From: Galaxea fascicularis
Taxonomy: Eukaryota > Cnidaria > Anthozoa > Scleractinia > Euphylliidae
Reading direction: 5' to 3'
DNA: 64,000 nucleotides
NCBI GenBank assembly: GCA_948470475.1
Contig: OX419345.1
Location: forward strand, 14,631,300 to 14,695,299
Under the pieces are notes generated by a model. That model did no database searches, was not told the origin of the DNA, and saw only the letters and a list, made by a program, of their open reading frames with translations. The translations under genes were made by a program, and so were the position numbers. This document shows, piece by piece, positions 40,801 to 51,647 of this stretch (its first letter is position 1; every line of letters starts with the position of its first letter).

Positions 40801-43800
40801 TCATCCTTTTCTTCCACGTCCTTCTTCCATTTCACCTCATTTTCTATGCCAATCGTTTCAAACGACACAATAGAAGCAGCTTGCGCTTCTATGTTAGACT
40901 CAAGTTCATTCTTCTGATCTCGTATTTTGATATTCTCCTCCTCTGCTATCTTCAAGCGCTTTTCAAGTTCGCGAGATTTGTTTACAGCCATCATAAACGC
41001 CTTCTTTTCCTCTTCGAGCCGATTGACGCAAACTTGCAGGTCAACATTCTTCTGTTCCTTTAAATGTTCCAGCTCTTGCGTCAAGGTGACAACGTTGTCC
41101 TTCTCCCGCTGTAGTTCCTCGAGCAATTTCTCAGAACCGTTTTTCGCCTTTTCCAATGCAACAGCCACCTCCGCTTTCGTTAGACTCAACGATTCTGCCT
41201 CTTTCTCTTTATTTTCCAACATCTTCGTCTTCTCAGTCGCTTCAGCAGTTACAGCAGCAATTTGGTGCTCTTTGTGAGCCAATGCAGCCCCAAGCTTTTC
41301 CTTCTGTAAGCTAAGCTTTTCAATGAGACTACGGACGTCGCTGATTTCACGGGACAGTCGCACTTCATCATACCCTTGCTTGGACTGTGAGGGCGATTCT
41401 TCAGCGCTCTCTTTGTCTAGCGCCTCTTGCAGTTGAATCGTCAGCTCCGTGCGCTCCTGTAGAAGCTGTTTCTTGTCGTCTTGTATCTCACGTTTTGAGG
41501 TTTCGGCTTTCGTGAGCCTTGCTTCTAAGGATGCTTTCTCCTCCAAGAGAGCTTCAACGAATTCACAGACGTCTTGCAGAAGATTTGTCTCTCCTTGTGG
41601 TGCCTCTTCAGATTGTTTTTCTGAATTATTCTTAATTTGTTCCTCGACAAAAGCGCGCATATCGGATGCTTGATTTTTAAAACCCTGAAGCTGATCTCTC
41701 ATGGAATTACTTTCCATCTTTGTTTCTTCTAAATTTCGTGCGAGGAATTCCTTGTCCCCTTGGAGTGTCTCCAAGCTTTCTTGAAGCTTTTCGTTTTCTT
41801 GTGATTTCGCCTCTAATTCTTCTCTTAGGCCTTTCCCTTTTTCTTTCAACTCTGAAACTTGTGCGGATAAATTGCCTTTTTCTTCCTTAGCGAGTTCTAA
41901 ATCGTCCTCCGTGTTGACAAGTTTGGTTTGGACCTCTTTCAACGAGCTTTTTAAGTTTTCAATTTCATCGTTCAACGACTTCGTTGTGTTTTCCAACTCC
42001 TTTTTCAGCCTTAAGATGCCTTCACCTTCTTTTCCTTTCTCTGTTTCTGTTCTTGCCAAGCTCTCCTCAAGGGCTTTGTAGTCGTTCATAATTTGCTCTT
42101 GTTTGATTTGAAGGGCTTCTTTCTCTGATTTCATGGACGCAACCAGCGCATTAAGGTCTTCGTTGCCTTTTTCCACGCCTTTCAATTTATCTTCCAAGTT
42201 GGTAAGTGCATATGATTTCTTTTGAAGCTGCTCTTCAAGAAGTTCCATTTGCTCTAAAAGCCTTGCGACCTCTTTGGTCCGCGTGTCACTTTCCCATTCA
42301 GTTCGCTCTTTTTCAGCACTCAGCTCGGTGTACTTTTGCTCAAGGTTCTTGACCTCCTCAGTGCGTTTTGCTGACCATTTGTTCGTCTCTTCATTCGTTG
42401 CTTTCAGGGTTTCATAAGATTTTTCCAACGCTTCGACCTTTTCTCGAGATTCTTTGGCTTCGTCTTGTAGAGTATCCTTCTGCATGTTCGAAAGCTGAAG
42501 CGCCTCTGTCAACGCTTTGTTTTCTTCTACTCGTTTTTGTAAATCCTCCTGAAGTTGTTCAATTTGTTTGCGTTTCTTATCCAAGGCGGCCTGAAAATGT
42601 TGTGCGGCTTCCTGCTGATCGCCAGGAGGCACACTTTCCAGTAACGGACTTGTCTCAGTAGGACCAAACAAATCTTTCTCCTCTCCGGAAGGCTCTTCAA
42701 AAGCTGTTTTGTCAAAGTTCGTCACCATTTCGTAAACGAGAGGGCTGCTGCCGTATTCTGATGCCACTTCCACTTCTATCGCAACTTCAGACGTTTTCTC
42801 GGTTTCATCAAGTTCGAGATCCTCGATGGAGGCTATGGGGGCTTCTTTCTCCTTTGGAGTATCTCCGTGTGAGGAGCGGTGGCTCAACTTGAGCTCCTCT
42901 ATCTGTTTCTTTAGTTCATCGTTCTCCACGTGTAGACGTAGAATGACATCTTTCTCATCTTCTTTACTTGCCTCGCTTGTGTCCTCCACACTCTGATCTG
43001 CTTCCACTTGAGCTCCAGTCACCTTTTCTTTCCACTTAGCCTCAGATGTCGTCAGCATTTGAAGCTCGGTGGTGGTTTCTAGGAGTGCTTCCTTGACAGC
43101 ATCCCGTTCCTCTACCATCCTACTGAGTGACTTCTTTAAGCTTTGAACTTCCGCTGATACCTCAGACAACGACTTGCTGCTTTCGTGCTGCTTGCTTAAA
43201 GCATCTTCCAACTGACACTGCAGGCCCTCCTTGCTTTGATACACGTTTTCCAAAGCGTCAGCTAAATTGTTTTTCTGTTGTTTGATTTCGTCCATTTGCT
43301 CTGACATCGCTTCTTTCTCCTCCGTGAGTTTGGTGATAAAACTCTTCATCTGTCTTTTCTTTTCGTCAAGTTCTCGTACGTACCTCTGCAAAGACAACTT
43401 CTCAGTTTGAGAAGTGTCCATTTTCACTTTCAAATTTTCGTGGTCACCTTTCACTCTCTTAACCTCCTTTTTGAGAAGGAAGACTTCTTGTTGGACTTTT
43501 TCAAGGATTGAAAGGATGTTGCCGCCCTGCTCTTCCAGTGATGTCGACTGTTTCAGCTCGGTATCGAGATCTTCACAGCAACTGTCTTTGTCTTTATCAG
43601 TCAGGACCTCATAAAGTTCTGACAACTTCGCGTAAAGCGATCCCATTTGCTGCTTGGCTTTGTCGATATCGTCAACCCCAGAGACAGCCGTTTCTAGTTC
43701 GCTTTTCGCGCTCTTATAGTTTTCTTTCAACTGGTTCAGTTCGCTCTCTAAAGTTTGGACCTTTTTCTCCAAAGCTGTCTTTTCCTCGGTGACTTCATCA

Positions 43801-46029
43801 AGGGATTCGACCAGTTCTTCCTTTTCTTCGTGTGCTTCACGTAGGCAACCTTGAAGCGTATCCGTCACTTCTTGGTTCTTTCGAAGCTGATGTCTGTTCA
43901 CTGTGGCCTCTTTCTTTAGCGTGGATACAAGGTCTCGGAACTCCTTCTCGTTTTTCCTGCTTTCCTCAAGATCTTGTTGAATTCTTTTGTTTTCCTCTTC
44001 CAGCTCTTGAACGCGTTCTTGTAAGGTTTTCAATTCATCTTTAAGTTGAAGCGATTTTGTCTTTAAATCGTCCAGAGAAGAACCATCTTCGCTGTCTTGC
44101 ACACAACTGCTGGTGACAGTGTTGCCGTTCATAAGATTTCCATTTAAGTCTCTTTCTTGGTTGTTTGAATCATCTCGTTTGTCGTGAGATGACAGTTTTG
44201 TTGTCGTCAAATCTAATCCTTTAGCGGTGTTGTATTCGTTAATTGTACTCTTGAGTCTATCGATTTGCAACTCAAGTTTTTCGTTCTTCTCAAGTTGGTG
44301 GTAGAGCGAATCAAGTAAACACACTTTCTCCTCTTCTAGGTTTGAATTGTCGGACTTCAGAGTTCTTATAACATTCTCCAACTCTGTTCCGCGTTTGGTA
44401 AGGCGAAGGATGTCTTGTTTAAGAAACTCGCAACGCTCGACCGAGCTCTTCCGAGATGGTTCCATGTTATCACTATCGCCCCGCTTTGTCTTCAGAATAA
44501 CCACCTCTCTCTTAACATTAATATAACGGTCCTCGATATCTCTTTTATCCACTTGAAGTTGCCGTATCTGATTTCTTTGTGAGTCGATCAGCTCTTTGCA
44601 TGTCTTGATTTCAGTCAGGATGTTTGAGTTATGAATTTTTTCGGCAGTGTCCCCAGGGAGACACGCTTCGGTTGTTGAACTATGTACCGCCTGACTATTG
44701 ATTTCATTGAACCTTTGTACTTCAGTACCTAAGTAGTCCACAGCGTCCTCAAGAGAGTCCTTCCTTTCAATTTCATCAAGTACCGATTCTAAGTAAGCCG
44801 CATTTTTTTTCGACAGCTCAACAAAGCTGTTCCGGAGCTTTTTGTTTTCTTCTGTCAGAACTTTGCATTTACTTTCGATTTCTTCTTTTTCTCGGTGTAA
44901 ATGATCCATTTCGTCGAGGCTGGAATCCAAGGCATCGGTTATTTGACTTCTCAACTTGTTCACGCTATCTTCGAGCGCCCGCTTTTCCTCCGTCAATTTC
45001 GAATTTTCCTCTTCCATCGATTTGCTCTCTTCTTCCAACTCGAAGTATTCAGTTTGCAGATCGTTTAAGCTCTTCTTCAGTTCTTCGAGTTCGTTGGAAA
45101 GCGTAACGCCTTGATTCGCCATTTGACCCAAGATGTTCATTTTGCACTGAATCGCCACATCACACATGTCCAAATCGCTGTTTGTATCGGTGGAGCTCTT
45201 TTTACTTCCGCCATTCGATTGATTTTGTAACCTATGTACCGTCGCAAGTAGAACTTTTCTTTCTTTCCGTAGGGTGACAACCTCAGACAACGCAAACCCG
45301 TCTTCTTCTGTTTCACCAGGTCTGCATTCTACACTTGTGAGGGAATCCAGTTCTTCGTCCATTTGCCCTCGATCGTTTAATTTGTCCTTAATCAGTTTCA
45401 GTAGCTTTTTAAACTTGAGATTTTCTAATTCCAACTTTGAGCGATCATTCTCAAGCCTTCGAATCAGTCCCTCGTGATCAAGGATTCCCCCGTTGCTTTG
45501 AAGCTGGTTTCTCAAAAATTCCATCTCCTTCGCCCACTTCTTCTTCTCCTCGTCGTTTTGAATTTTCTCTTTCAAGGACAACTTCTGGTCATCAGGCTGA
45601 TTGTTGTTTTCTTCACAGGACATCTCATTGAAGCCATTTTCTCTCTTTCTTCCAAGTGTTATCAACTCTCGTACCTGGTCAAGATATCTCTCCAGCACTT
45701 TAACTTCACAATTTACATCAGAAGTACTGTCGTGGAGTCTGGCGATCAGTTCTGGAGTGAAAGGGTCCCAGTTTTTGCTGTGCTCTTTTGAAGCCTCTGT
45801 TTCTATGCAAACTGTTTCGTGCAGAGATGTCAGCTGTGACTGAAGTCTCCGGCCTATGTTCGCCATTTCAGACGTAACTTTATTGAGCTTTACGCTTCTT
45901 TCCGGAAGGGGTTCTATCTCTGATCCGTTGACACCATTCTCGGTTGGTTCCAGCAGTTCGCTTGCATGTTCAAGTTGGTCGTTGAGCGTTTGCTCGATGT
46001 CTGTTCCTTGTTCGGCTTTTCCACAGTTA
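34571..46029 (-). CDS. Giant coiled-coil protein (golgin/tether-like), 3 exons in window
   Basis: Minus-strand exons 46029-36186, 35780-34910 and 34821-34571 splice in phase. Translation from the first ATG in the big exon (45866) gives about 3,600 residues. Nearly all is heptad-type coiled coil rich in Glu, Lys, Leu and Gln. It is broken by non-coil hinges at about residues 995-1085, 2052-2100 and 2545-2592. The C-terminus is a basic Ser/Pro-rich region, a C-x2-H-x16-C-x2-C cluster (CPLH ... CPIC) and, in one splice form, a hydrophobic stretch (SFLLALPLFVSALVLSVF). Giant length with a C-terminal membrane segment recalls giantin-class golgins, but I recognise no family signature, so the role as tether or cytoskeletal scaffold is inference. 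Because coiled coils match each other superficially, myosin or CENP-type names would be unsafe. Confidence 0.85.
34910..35780 (-). CDS. Giant coiled-coil gene, penultimate exon: last coil, basic region, Cys/His cluster
   Basis: Acceptor ATTTTTGTTTCTAG|GT. Begins VKQLEKEKQRESSLKEQLAE, continuing the coil from the big exon in phase 0. It then turns basic and Ser/Pro-rich (KKQQRSHSSPAVKRYPGSPE), with a DTCPLHQ, a poly-Pro run and NQCPICKKERRGPG. Possible donors are CCTG|GTATGG (34910, phase 1) and CAAAG|GTGACT (34896, phase 0). If unspliced, translation ends KVTLENYV at 34872. Confidence 0.8.
35781..36185 (-). other. Intron of the giant coiled-coil gene
   Basis: 405-bp intron, GTGTGT to TTTGTTTCTAG on the minus strand. 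On the plus strand it carries a degenerate GAACGAGC/GAATGGAT simple repeat at about 35837-35915. Reading through the donor adds only VCISHLYVFVLQDNALV before a stop. Confidence 0.8.
36186..46029 (-). CDS. Giant coiled-coil gene, 9.84-kb exon
   Basis: One uninterrupted frame. The ATG at 45866 starts MANIGRRLQSQLTSLHETVC, but the frame stays open upstream to an acceptor (CTTTTATTTGTAG|TA at 46029), adding NCGKAEQGTDIEQTLNDQLE and more. The true start may therefore lie in an upstream exon or be this ATG. Ends ELHDMASK|GTGTGT in phase 0. Typical stretches are LEEENKRIQQDLEESRKNEK and LTEEKEAMSEQMDEIKQQKN. Four spaced copies of an EKxxxIxSLEEExAxYK unit lie at about residues 2325-2468. Confidence 0.9.
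38462..38912 (-). repeat. Four in-frame coiled-coil repeats within the giant exon
   Basis: Units read DEKSAMIISLEEEIAKYK, KEKDQTIESLEDEFASHK, SEKGKKITSLEEEIAEYK and AEKERRIGSLEEAIVDYK. The SLEE codons are spaced 135, 117 and 153 nt (45, 39 and 51 residues), all multiples of three. The pattern suggests internal duplication of a 40-50-residue segment followed by in-frame indels. Confidence 0.75.
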
Positions 46030-48637
46030 CTACAAATAAAAGAGTAAAGACAACGTAAAATTATTAGACACTACAACACATAAGATGCAACTTGGAGGAA
46101 GAGCACTTCTAGGCGGTTGGGATATTACTCTAACGCACGGTCGGCAGGGGTACCCTCACCCGGATAGAATTTGACAGGAGAAAACACATAAGCTGAAGTG
46201 TGGATGACATTTCCATTATTCTAATTCCCCTAAACAACAAAATGTCGTTCACGCTTCAATTGAATTGTAATAATTGATTTGTTTGCTTTAGCTCCAAATT
46301 ATAGTCAAATTGCTTTATTCTCCAAAGGATTGCCCTTGGTTTCTTGGATTCAATGTTTAAGAGTTCATACTGCTTATTGTGGTTGTAAAACATGTCTCAG
46401 ACGCTAATGGATCTTTCTTGTTAGAGCCGGCGTTGTATCAGCTCCGTGATACACGTTCAGATTTTTCTTTGGTGCAACACAGTTTCAAGTATGAGGTTCG
46501 TGAGGTGCAATCATCTCCAAGTCGAAACTTCACAAAATTATAAGTCTGTTTTCTGTAAATTCTCCGTCTTAATACTTTAATACTTTCTAAGCTATGTACG
46601 GCATTGTCATTTTGCAAGGAACTAACACAAATCAAGTTATGAAATGATAATCTTATGATAATGTTAGGTTTCCCAACATCCGCTCATACTCCTAAGGCAC
46701 TGTAATTCAAATCAACCATCGAATCGCTGTGCTATAATACTCTACGAGCGATTTCGTCGACTCGATGATGCAGATTATCCTAATTAAGAGCTTTGGAGAA
46801 TATTAACAAACAGATTATCTCGAGACTAACCTCGTGTGCATTTTTTCTAGCGTGTCGTGGTCTTAGAGCTGATGAAAAAGGCATGCTGGTTTTGTGTTCC
46901 CTCAAGCTGTACACAAATGGCGTAGTTTATAAATGTTGTACAAGCTTCAGAAATGTTATGTTAACAATGCCATATTATCCTAAACAAATTAGGCCATCAA
47001 TGCCGTGCACTCGAGTTGAAAACAAAGGGTACGTTGCCTGAACAATTGAGTTTAATACCTCATCCGGCTCTCTTTGTTTTATTTACCCCCGTATGACAAG
47101 GGAAACTTTCTGACGCTTTTAGCGCTACAGAGAAAATCAAAGAATTTACGTCATGCTTGGAAAATCATCCTATCAACGGTGTGAAAGTATAATTGCATTC
47201 AACATGCATGTATTGGTTAAATGTCACCCAACTGGATAACGAACCTTGCGTTAAAACTATACGTTATTTGTAGTTAAAACTATAAGCGCTCCTTAAAACG
47301 TTTTCTCATGGTTAAAGGGGTTATGTCACTAAATTAATCAAAGGCTCCCATGAGCCAGCTCATGGATGAGGAACATAACAATACTTTGAATTTACAACAA
47401 CTTTATTTTCTAAAAAGATATGTGTAAGAAACCTGTACATTCGTTTGTGTTTTGTGGAAGCACATCCTTTTCAGACACACCTCTTGGTAAAAGAACCGTT
47501 TACGCGCTAATATTTTCCGTAAAATTACGCAGTTGATTGACAGGCGCCAGAAGCATTACATTAGACGAAATTGACAGACGTAATTTGAACCGACGATGGA
47601 AAACAAATATGCAAATTTGTACACGGACCATTAAAATAATATTCAAATGTGATCGCTTTGTTAAGAAGTGTAACAGGCAAGTTAAAGTTTCTTACTGGTC
47701 GACGGCTCATTTCAAGTTAGTTTTATAAACGTTTTTGGTCGTAATAAAATTTCCGACTATTCTGAACGCGAGATACCATCATAATATTTTGTGAAAGTCC
47801 TGAGGGAAATTAGTCACGCTTTACAGTCACAATGTTTTTGAGCGATTCGGGGTCCGGCACAAACCTTTTGCTTTGTAAGGTGAGATATTCAACTCCATCT
47901 ATTTATGCTTTGTGCTACAATTAACTTGACTTTCCAAATATTTTGTTGTTCGAACAGATTAGCTGTTATAGCTGCTTGTCAGACCAAATTATATCCTCAC
48001 AGAGAAAAATATTTGCATGCTTGTGGTCCTTGTGTTTTTGTCAAATGTTGACAAAGTGTTATACTGATCGTTTAAGCCAAGGGATATAGCCTCTCTAAAC
48101 AAGATCATATTTGCAATTGAGTGTTCACCATGAAAAGAGCGTCTTCAAAAATACTTCATTACGTACCTGCTTAAATCGATCATATGTTGCTCATAAATCA
48201 AATGCGTTTGCTTGCCAGAATTCGGTTTTTTGGCTAGAAAGTCTTTATCCTGTTTCCCTTTTTTGCCGATTTTCTTCATTCTTCCTTCTTCCATCATATT
48301 GTGGCAAAAAAATCTCGATTACTTCTGCCCCAGGTACCGCACAGTGATAAGCTTTATAGTTGCTTTTGCGATATCTCGAAGTTCATTTTCGCTGCTCTGA
48401 AGATTTCAAAGTTCAATTCTCGCAACTCGTGTTCTTCATCTTATTAACTTTATCTGATCACTGATCCTTAAACAAAATAGACCTTTGTTGAGTTGGAAAA
48501 TCGAAACCAAAAATCGACGCCATGAACATTAAACACGTAAACAATATTTGCAGAGCAAAATTCTCCGCCTTTGTACTACACCCTGAAATTTGCAAACGTT
48601 GGACCAAGAAGACTATGGAGACAAAAGCAATACTTAC

Positions 48638-48720
48638 CAGGGGAGGGACCATAAGAAAGTTTAATGAATAAATTAATCAGAATCGAGTGAGTGAGTGAGT
48701 GAACGAATGAGTGATCCCCT
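48638..48720 (-). other. Candidate non-coding exon ending in a strong donor
   Basis: On the minus strand CCCTCCCCTG|GTAAGTATT is a near-ideal donor. Joined to 46029 it would give an ATG followed shortly by an in-frame stop, so it could only be a 5' UTR exon of the giant gene. The upstream boundary is unknown; a GAGT microsatellite adjoins it. Weak evidence. Confidence 0.2.
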
Positions 48721-48730
48721 GAGTGAGTGA
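48687..48730. repeat. GAGT microsatellite
   Basis: GAGTGAGTGAGTGAGTGAAC followed by a degenerate continuation and a second GAGTGAGTGAGC block. Confidence 0.85.
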
Positions 48731-49645
48731 GCGAAATTCAGACCCACAACAAAACCTCATGGCATGACTACGTCATCCATGAGCTAAAAAGGGCATCATG
48801 ATTTCGTTTCCAAGTTTAAAAATCAACGGTGGAGATGAGCTAATTTATACTTCGAATGTGTCGGAATATACTTAACTTTATTTCTAAGTGCTCTCTTAGT
48901 GCTTCTAATTCAACAAACCTCAAGAGATTAACGGAAAACCGAAGGAACGGTCTAAAGTTGTGAAACTCCTCTATCAAAGAAGTGAAACTATAAAGATACG
49001 TCCTTGGCCACGGATGGTCAGAATTTGGAAGTATTTCAATTTGAAAAAAGCTGGACCGGGCTGATGACCCTCTGGTTTGGCCAAAACCACCATAACTATG
49101 CATTTCGTATGAAAGCACAAAGCTATGATTTCCCTCCAGATACTCAAAGTCGAACGCCCCATGAATTGTAGTACTTTAGAATTTTAGTCCGAGACTCCAT
49201 CTTCCACAGCATAACAAACAGCGCTAAAGGAAATTAACTGGTAAATAGCCATCTGCTTAAAATAAGGCACCAGCAAAATTTCGCACTTTAAAGATGAAAA
49301 CAACATCTTCACAGACCCAGGATTTGACTCAGAGAGAGATGCGGTCAAAAAAACTTCTATTTCGAGTTGGAGGTGTCCGAGACTTTTTTATCCGATCGGG
49401 TAAACCAAGTCTTATTGCCCAAAAGGAGAATTGTATTAAGGGAAAAAAGTATAAAAGATCGAAAATAAAGCACCCAACAGTTTTTGCCTCTTCAATGGCT
49501 AAAGCACTGGTTAAAGCAAACGTGAAGGCAGCTTCATGTTCTCATCAAAGACCAAATTTCTCAGCACAAGCTCTTTTTTTTTTAATTTGTAGCCAGCTAA
49601 TTCAATTTACGGCAGTTTTCATTTTGCATATTCGCACTAATGTTC

Positions 49646-49913
49646 GCAGGCACTTGATTTCGTGAAATCATTTTACGACCATGTACGTAAGCATCGCCAT
49701 AACAACAATATACTGAAACTGAATTTGACAGCAAGTCCACCCAGGATAATGTTATTCAGTTCATGACAATTTATTTTACGCGGGCACTTAATTTTGTGAA
49801 ATCGTTAGCGTTACCATAACACCAGGAACAACAACAACAACAATATCTAACAACACTATATTCCGACAAACTGAATTTGACAACGAAGCCACACGAGGCA
49901 AATATTATAAGCC
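49646..49913. repeat. Diverged tandem duplication, ~131-bp period
   Basis: CGCAGGCACTTGATTTCGTG ... CATAACAACAATAT ... AAACTGAATTTGACA recurs as CGCGGGCACTTAATTTTGTG ... AACAACAACAATAT ... AAACTGAATTTGACA. The second copy contains an expanded AAC run. Confidence 0.7.
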
Positions 49914-50250
49914 ACTAATCGTACCAAGGGTACAAAAACCAATGCAAATGAAATCAAACCATAAAGAAAAAATTTTACCGGGCGAAAACTGAAATTCAAA
50001 CTACCGAATAACATTTATTTCCGTCGACACTGATCTTTTTCTAAAAAGAACATGCTCGTGCCACTTGTAATTGAAGATAACAAATATCGACGTGTATTGA
50101 AACATGTTTCTATTTTCTCAATGACCCAATATCTTAAAATAGCTTTTGAAAGACACTTAACAATCGTGCATTGATATCTATTCGCGGAGAAGCCTCTCAA
50201 CAAAGAAGGGTTACGTAGAACTGTCTCCAGGACGTATTTTTTGTATTCTG

Positions 50251-50316
50251 GTTTCAATACGACTGGCGCGGGTCCTCCGATCGAAGCCTCGACGCCCTAA
50301 CCACAACGCCGCCTGG
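50251..50316 (-). repeat. tRNA-derived SINE head fragment
   Basis: The minus strand reads CCAGGCGGCGTTGTGGTTAG then GGCGTCGAGGCTTCGATCGG and AGGACCCGCGCCAG. TTGTGGTTAGGGCG resembles a pol III A box and the layout is that of a tRNA-headed SINE, but the B box is degraded. Not a functional tRNA. Confidence 0.55.
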
Positions 50317-51434
50317 ATATTGTTTTTCGGTAACGATTGAAATTTTCTTCAGTGCCGATGAGATTGTCCCTTACAATACAGGACTTAATGAATCACAAAT
50401 CCTTTTTTTAAATAAAATGGTTGAAGCGTCGAACTAGGGAAGCTATTGTAGCCTATTTGGCGACTATCGAGAGAGGATGTATCAGTTTTCCGCCTTACTG
50501 AAGATCAAATAACCTGTTTCAAAACGGAAAGTCTGAGTCTAAATGTGGTACACTAATTATCATCGACAGGTGACATGGAAATATTTTTCATTACACTGCA
50601 GGAAGTTTCTTTTTTCTGTACGAACGGAAAACCTCAGAATACAAAAACTCAAAGCTGTTGGCCAATAAGTGGTGATGTTTTTCTCTTTCGTTGAGTTCAT
50701 TACGTTTTGTTTTGCTCTCTTTGTTTCTTTGTTTTTTTTTATAAAACGTTTCCAGTATAACAAGGTTGTCCTAAAAAATCCGGGTTTTTTCTTTCAAAAG
50801 AATAGTAAAAGGCGTGGAAAATAGAACGTAAGCGAAATTTAGTTTAAGAAATGTAACCGTGAAGGTATTCAGTGCTATTAATTTTCGATGACGGTCTTAT
50901 ATTATCGTTAGCCCGCTCATTGTAATTCTCCATTTTTTTTATTAAATGTTCCCCGTAAATCTGTCTTCGTTTTTGACGGCTTTCGTAACTTCTACAAAAA
51001 CGCGAAAATTAAACGCATCAAGACAATTTAGTTCTAAAAGAATTCTACTTCTCAGGACATAGTTAATTATGACAGACATTAGGACAGCCACTTGTTTGTA
51101 GTCTGGTCTCGAAAGTATTGTTTGCTTAAGTATAAAACTCAACTAAAATATATTACCATCACAGTAGACAAGAACATAAGGATAGATTAGTACGTGGTTA
51201 GTAAATGTTTTAAGCCAGCAAACGAAATGAAATCTTCTACTTGACAAATGAAATTGCTATTGTAAACTGTCTACACGTTATAAGTATTGATGTAAAATAC
51301 TGTAGTAACACGAACATACATAAGCTTGTTCCGTTCTTAACTTACCAAGAAAGAAATGTTGATCGATTTCTTTACTGCAGATTACCCGAGATAAAGCTGT
51401 TACGCGGCAAATGTAACCTTCTGCTGTTCAACAG

Positions 51435-51647
51435 TTTTACGACCGTTTAATGCGTGGTTTACGACGCAAGAAAAATTTCTTACTCTCCTCTAACGAAGAC
51501 CGCGAAACCGATATCCAATACCGCCCTGATGACAATAATCAAAATATTCAACAGGAGCGGCAGTACTCGAGGGATCGTTTACTCGTCCGGCCTCAACTTC
51601 AGATCCAATATTTAAAAACAAAAAGTTTTTTTTGTAAAATAAAGTAG
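51435..51647 (+). CDS. Candidate terminal exon of an unidentified gene
   Basis: After a fair acceptor (CCTTCTGCTGTTCAACAG) the frame reads FYDRLMRGLRRKKNFLLSSN, EDRETDIQYRPDDNNQNIQQ, ERQYSRDRLLVRPQLQ and ends TAG, with AATAAA overlapping the stop region. The composition is more protein-like and CpG-richer than nearby random frames, and would suit a basic cytoplasmic tail. No homology is recognised and no upstream exon was found. Confidence 0.2.
   Translation, partial: FYDRLMRGLRRKKNFLLSSNEDRETDIQYRPDDNNQNIQQERQYSRDRLLVRPQLQIQYLKTKSFFCKIK

Noticed and set aside
36341..45843. Many plus-strand frames opposite the giant exon, up to 218 codons
   Set aside because: Ser/Phe-rich mirror images of Glu/Lys/Leu codons on the minus strand; typical antisense shadows of a coiled coil.
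36186..46029. Naming the giant protein as myosin heavy chain, CENP-E/F or giantin
   Set aside because: No motor, kinetochore or golgin signature is seen; generic coiled-coil similarity would give misleading matches.
49294..49665. 123-codon plus-strand frame starting with ATG
   Set aside because: AT-rich, runs into a tandem duplication, no domain, no splice or promoter context.
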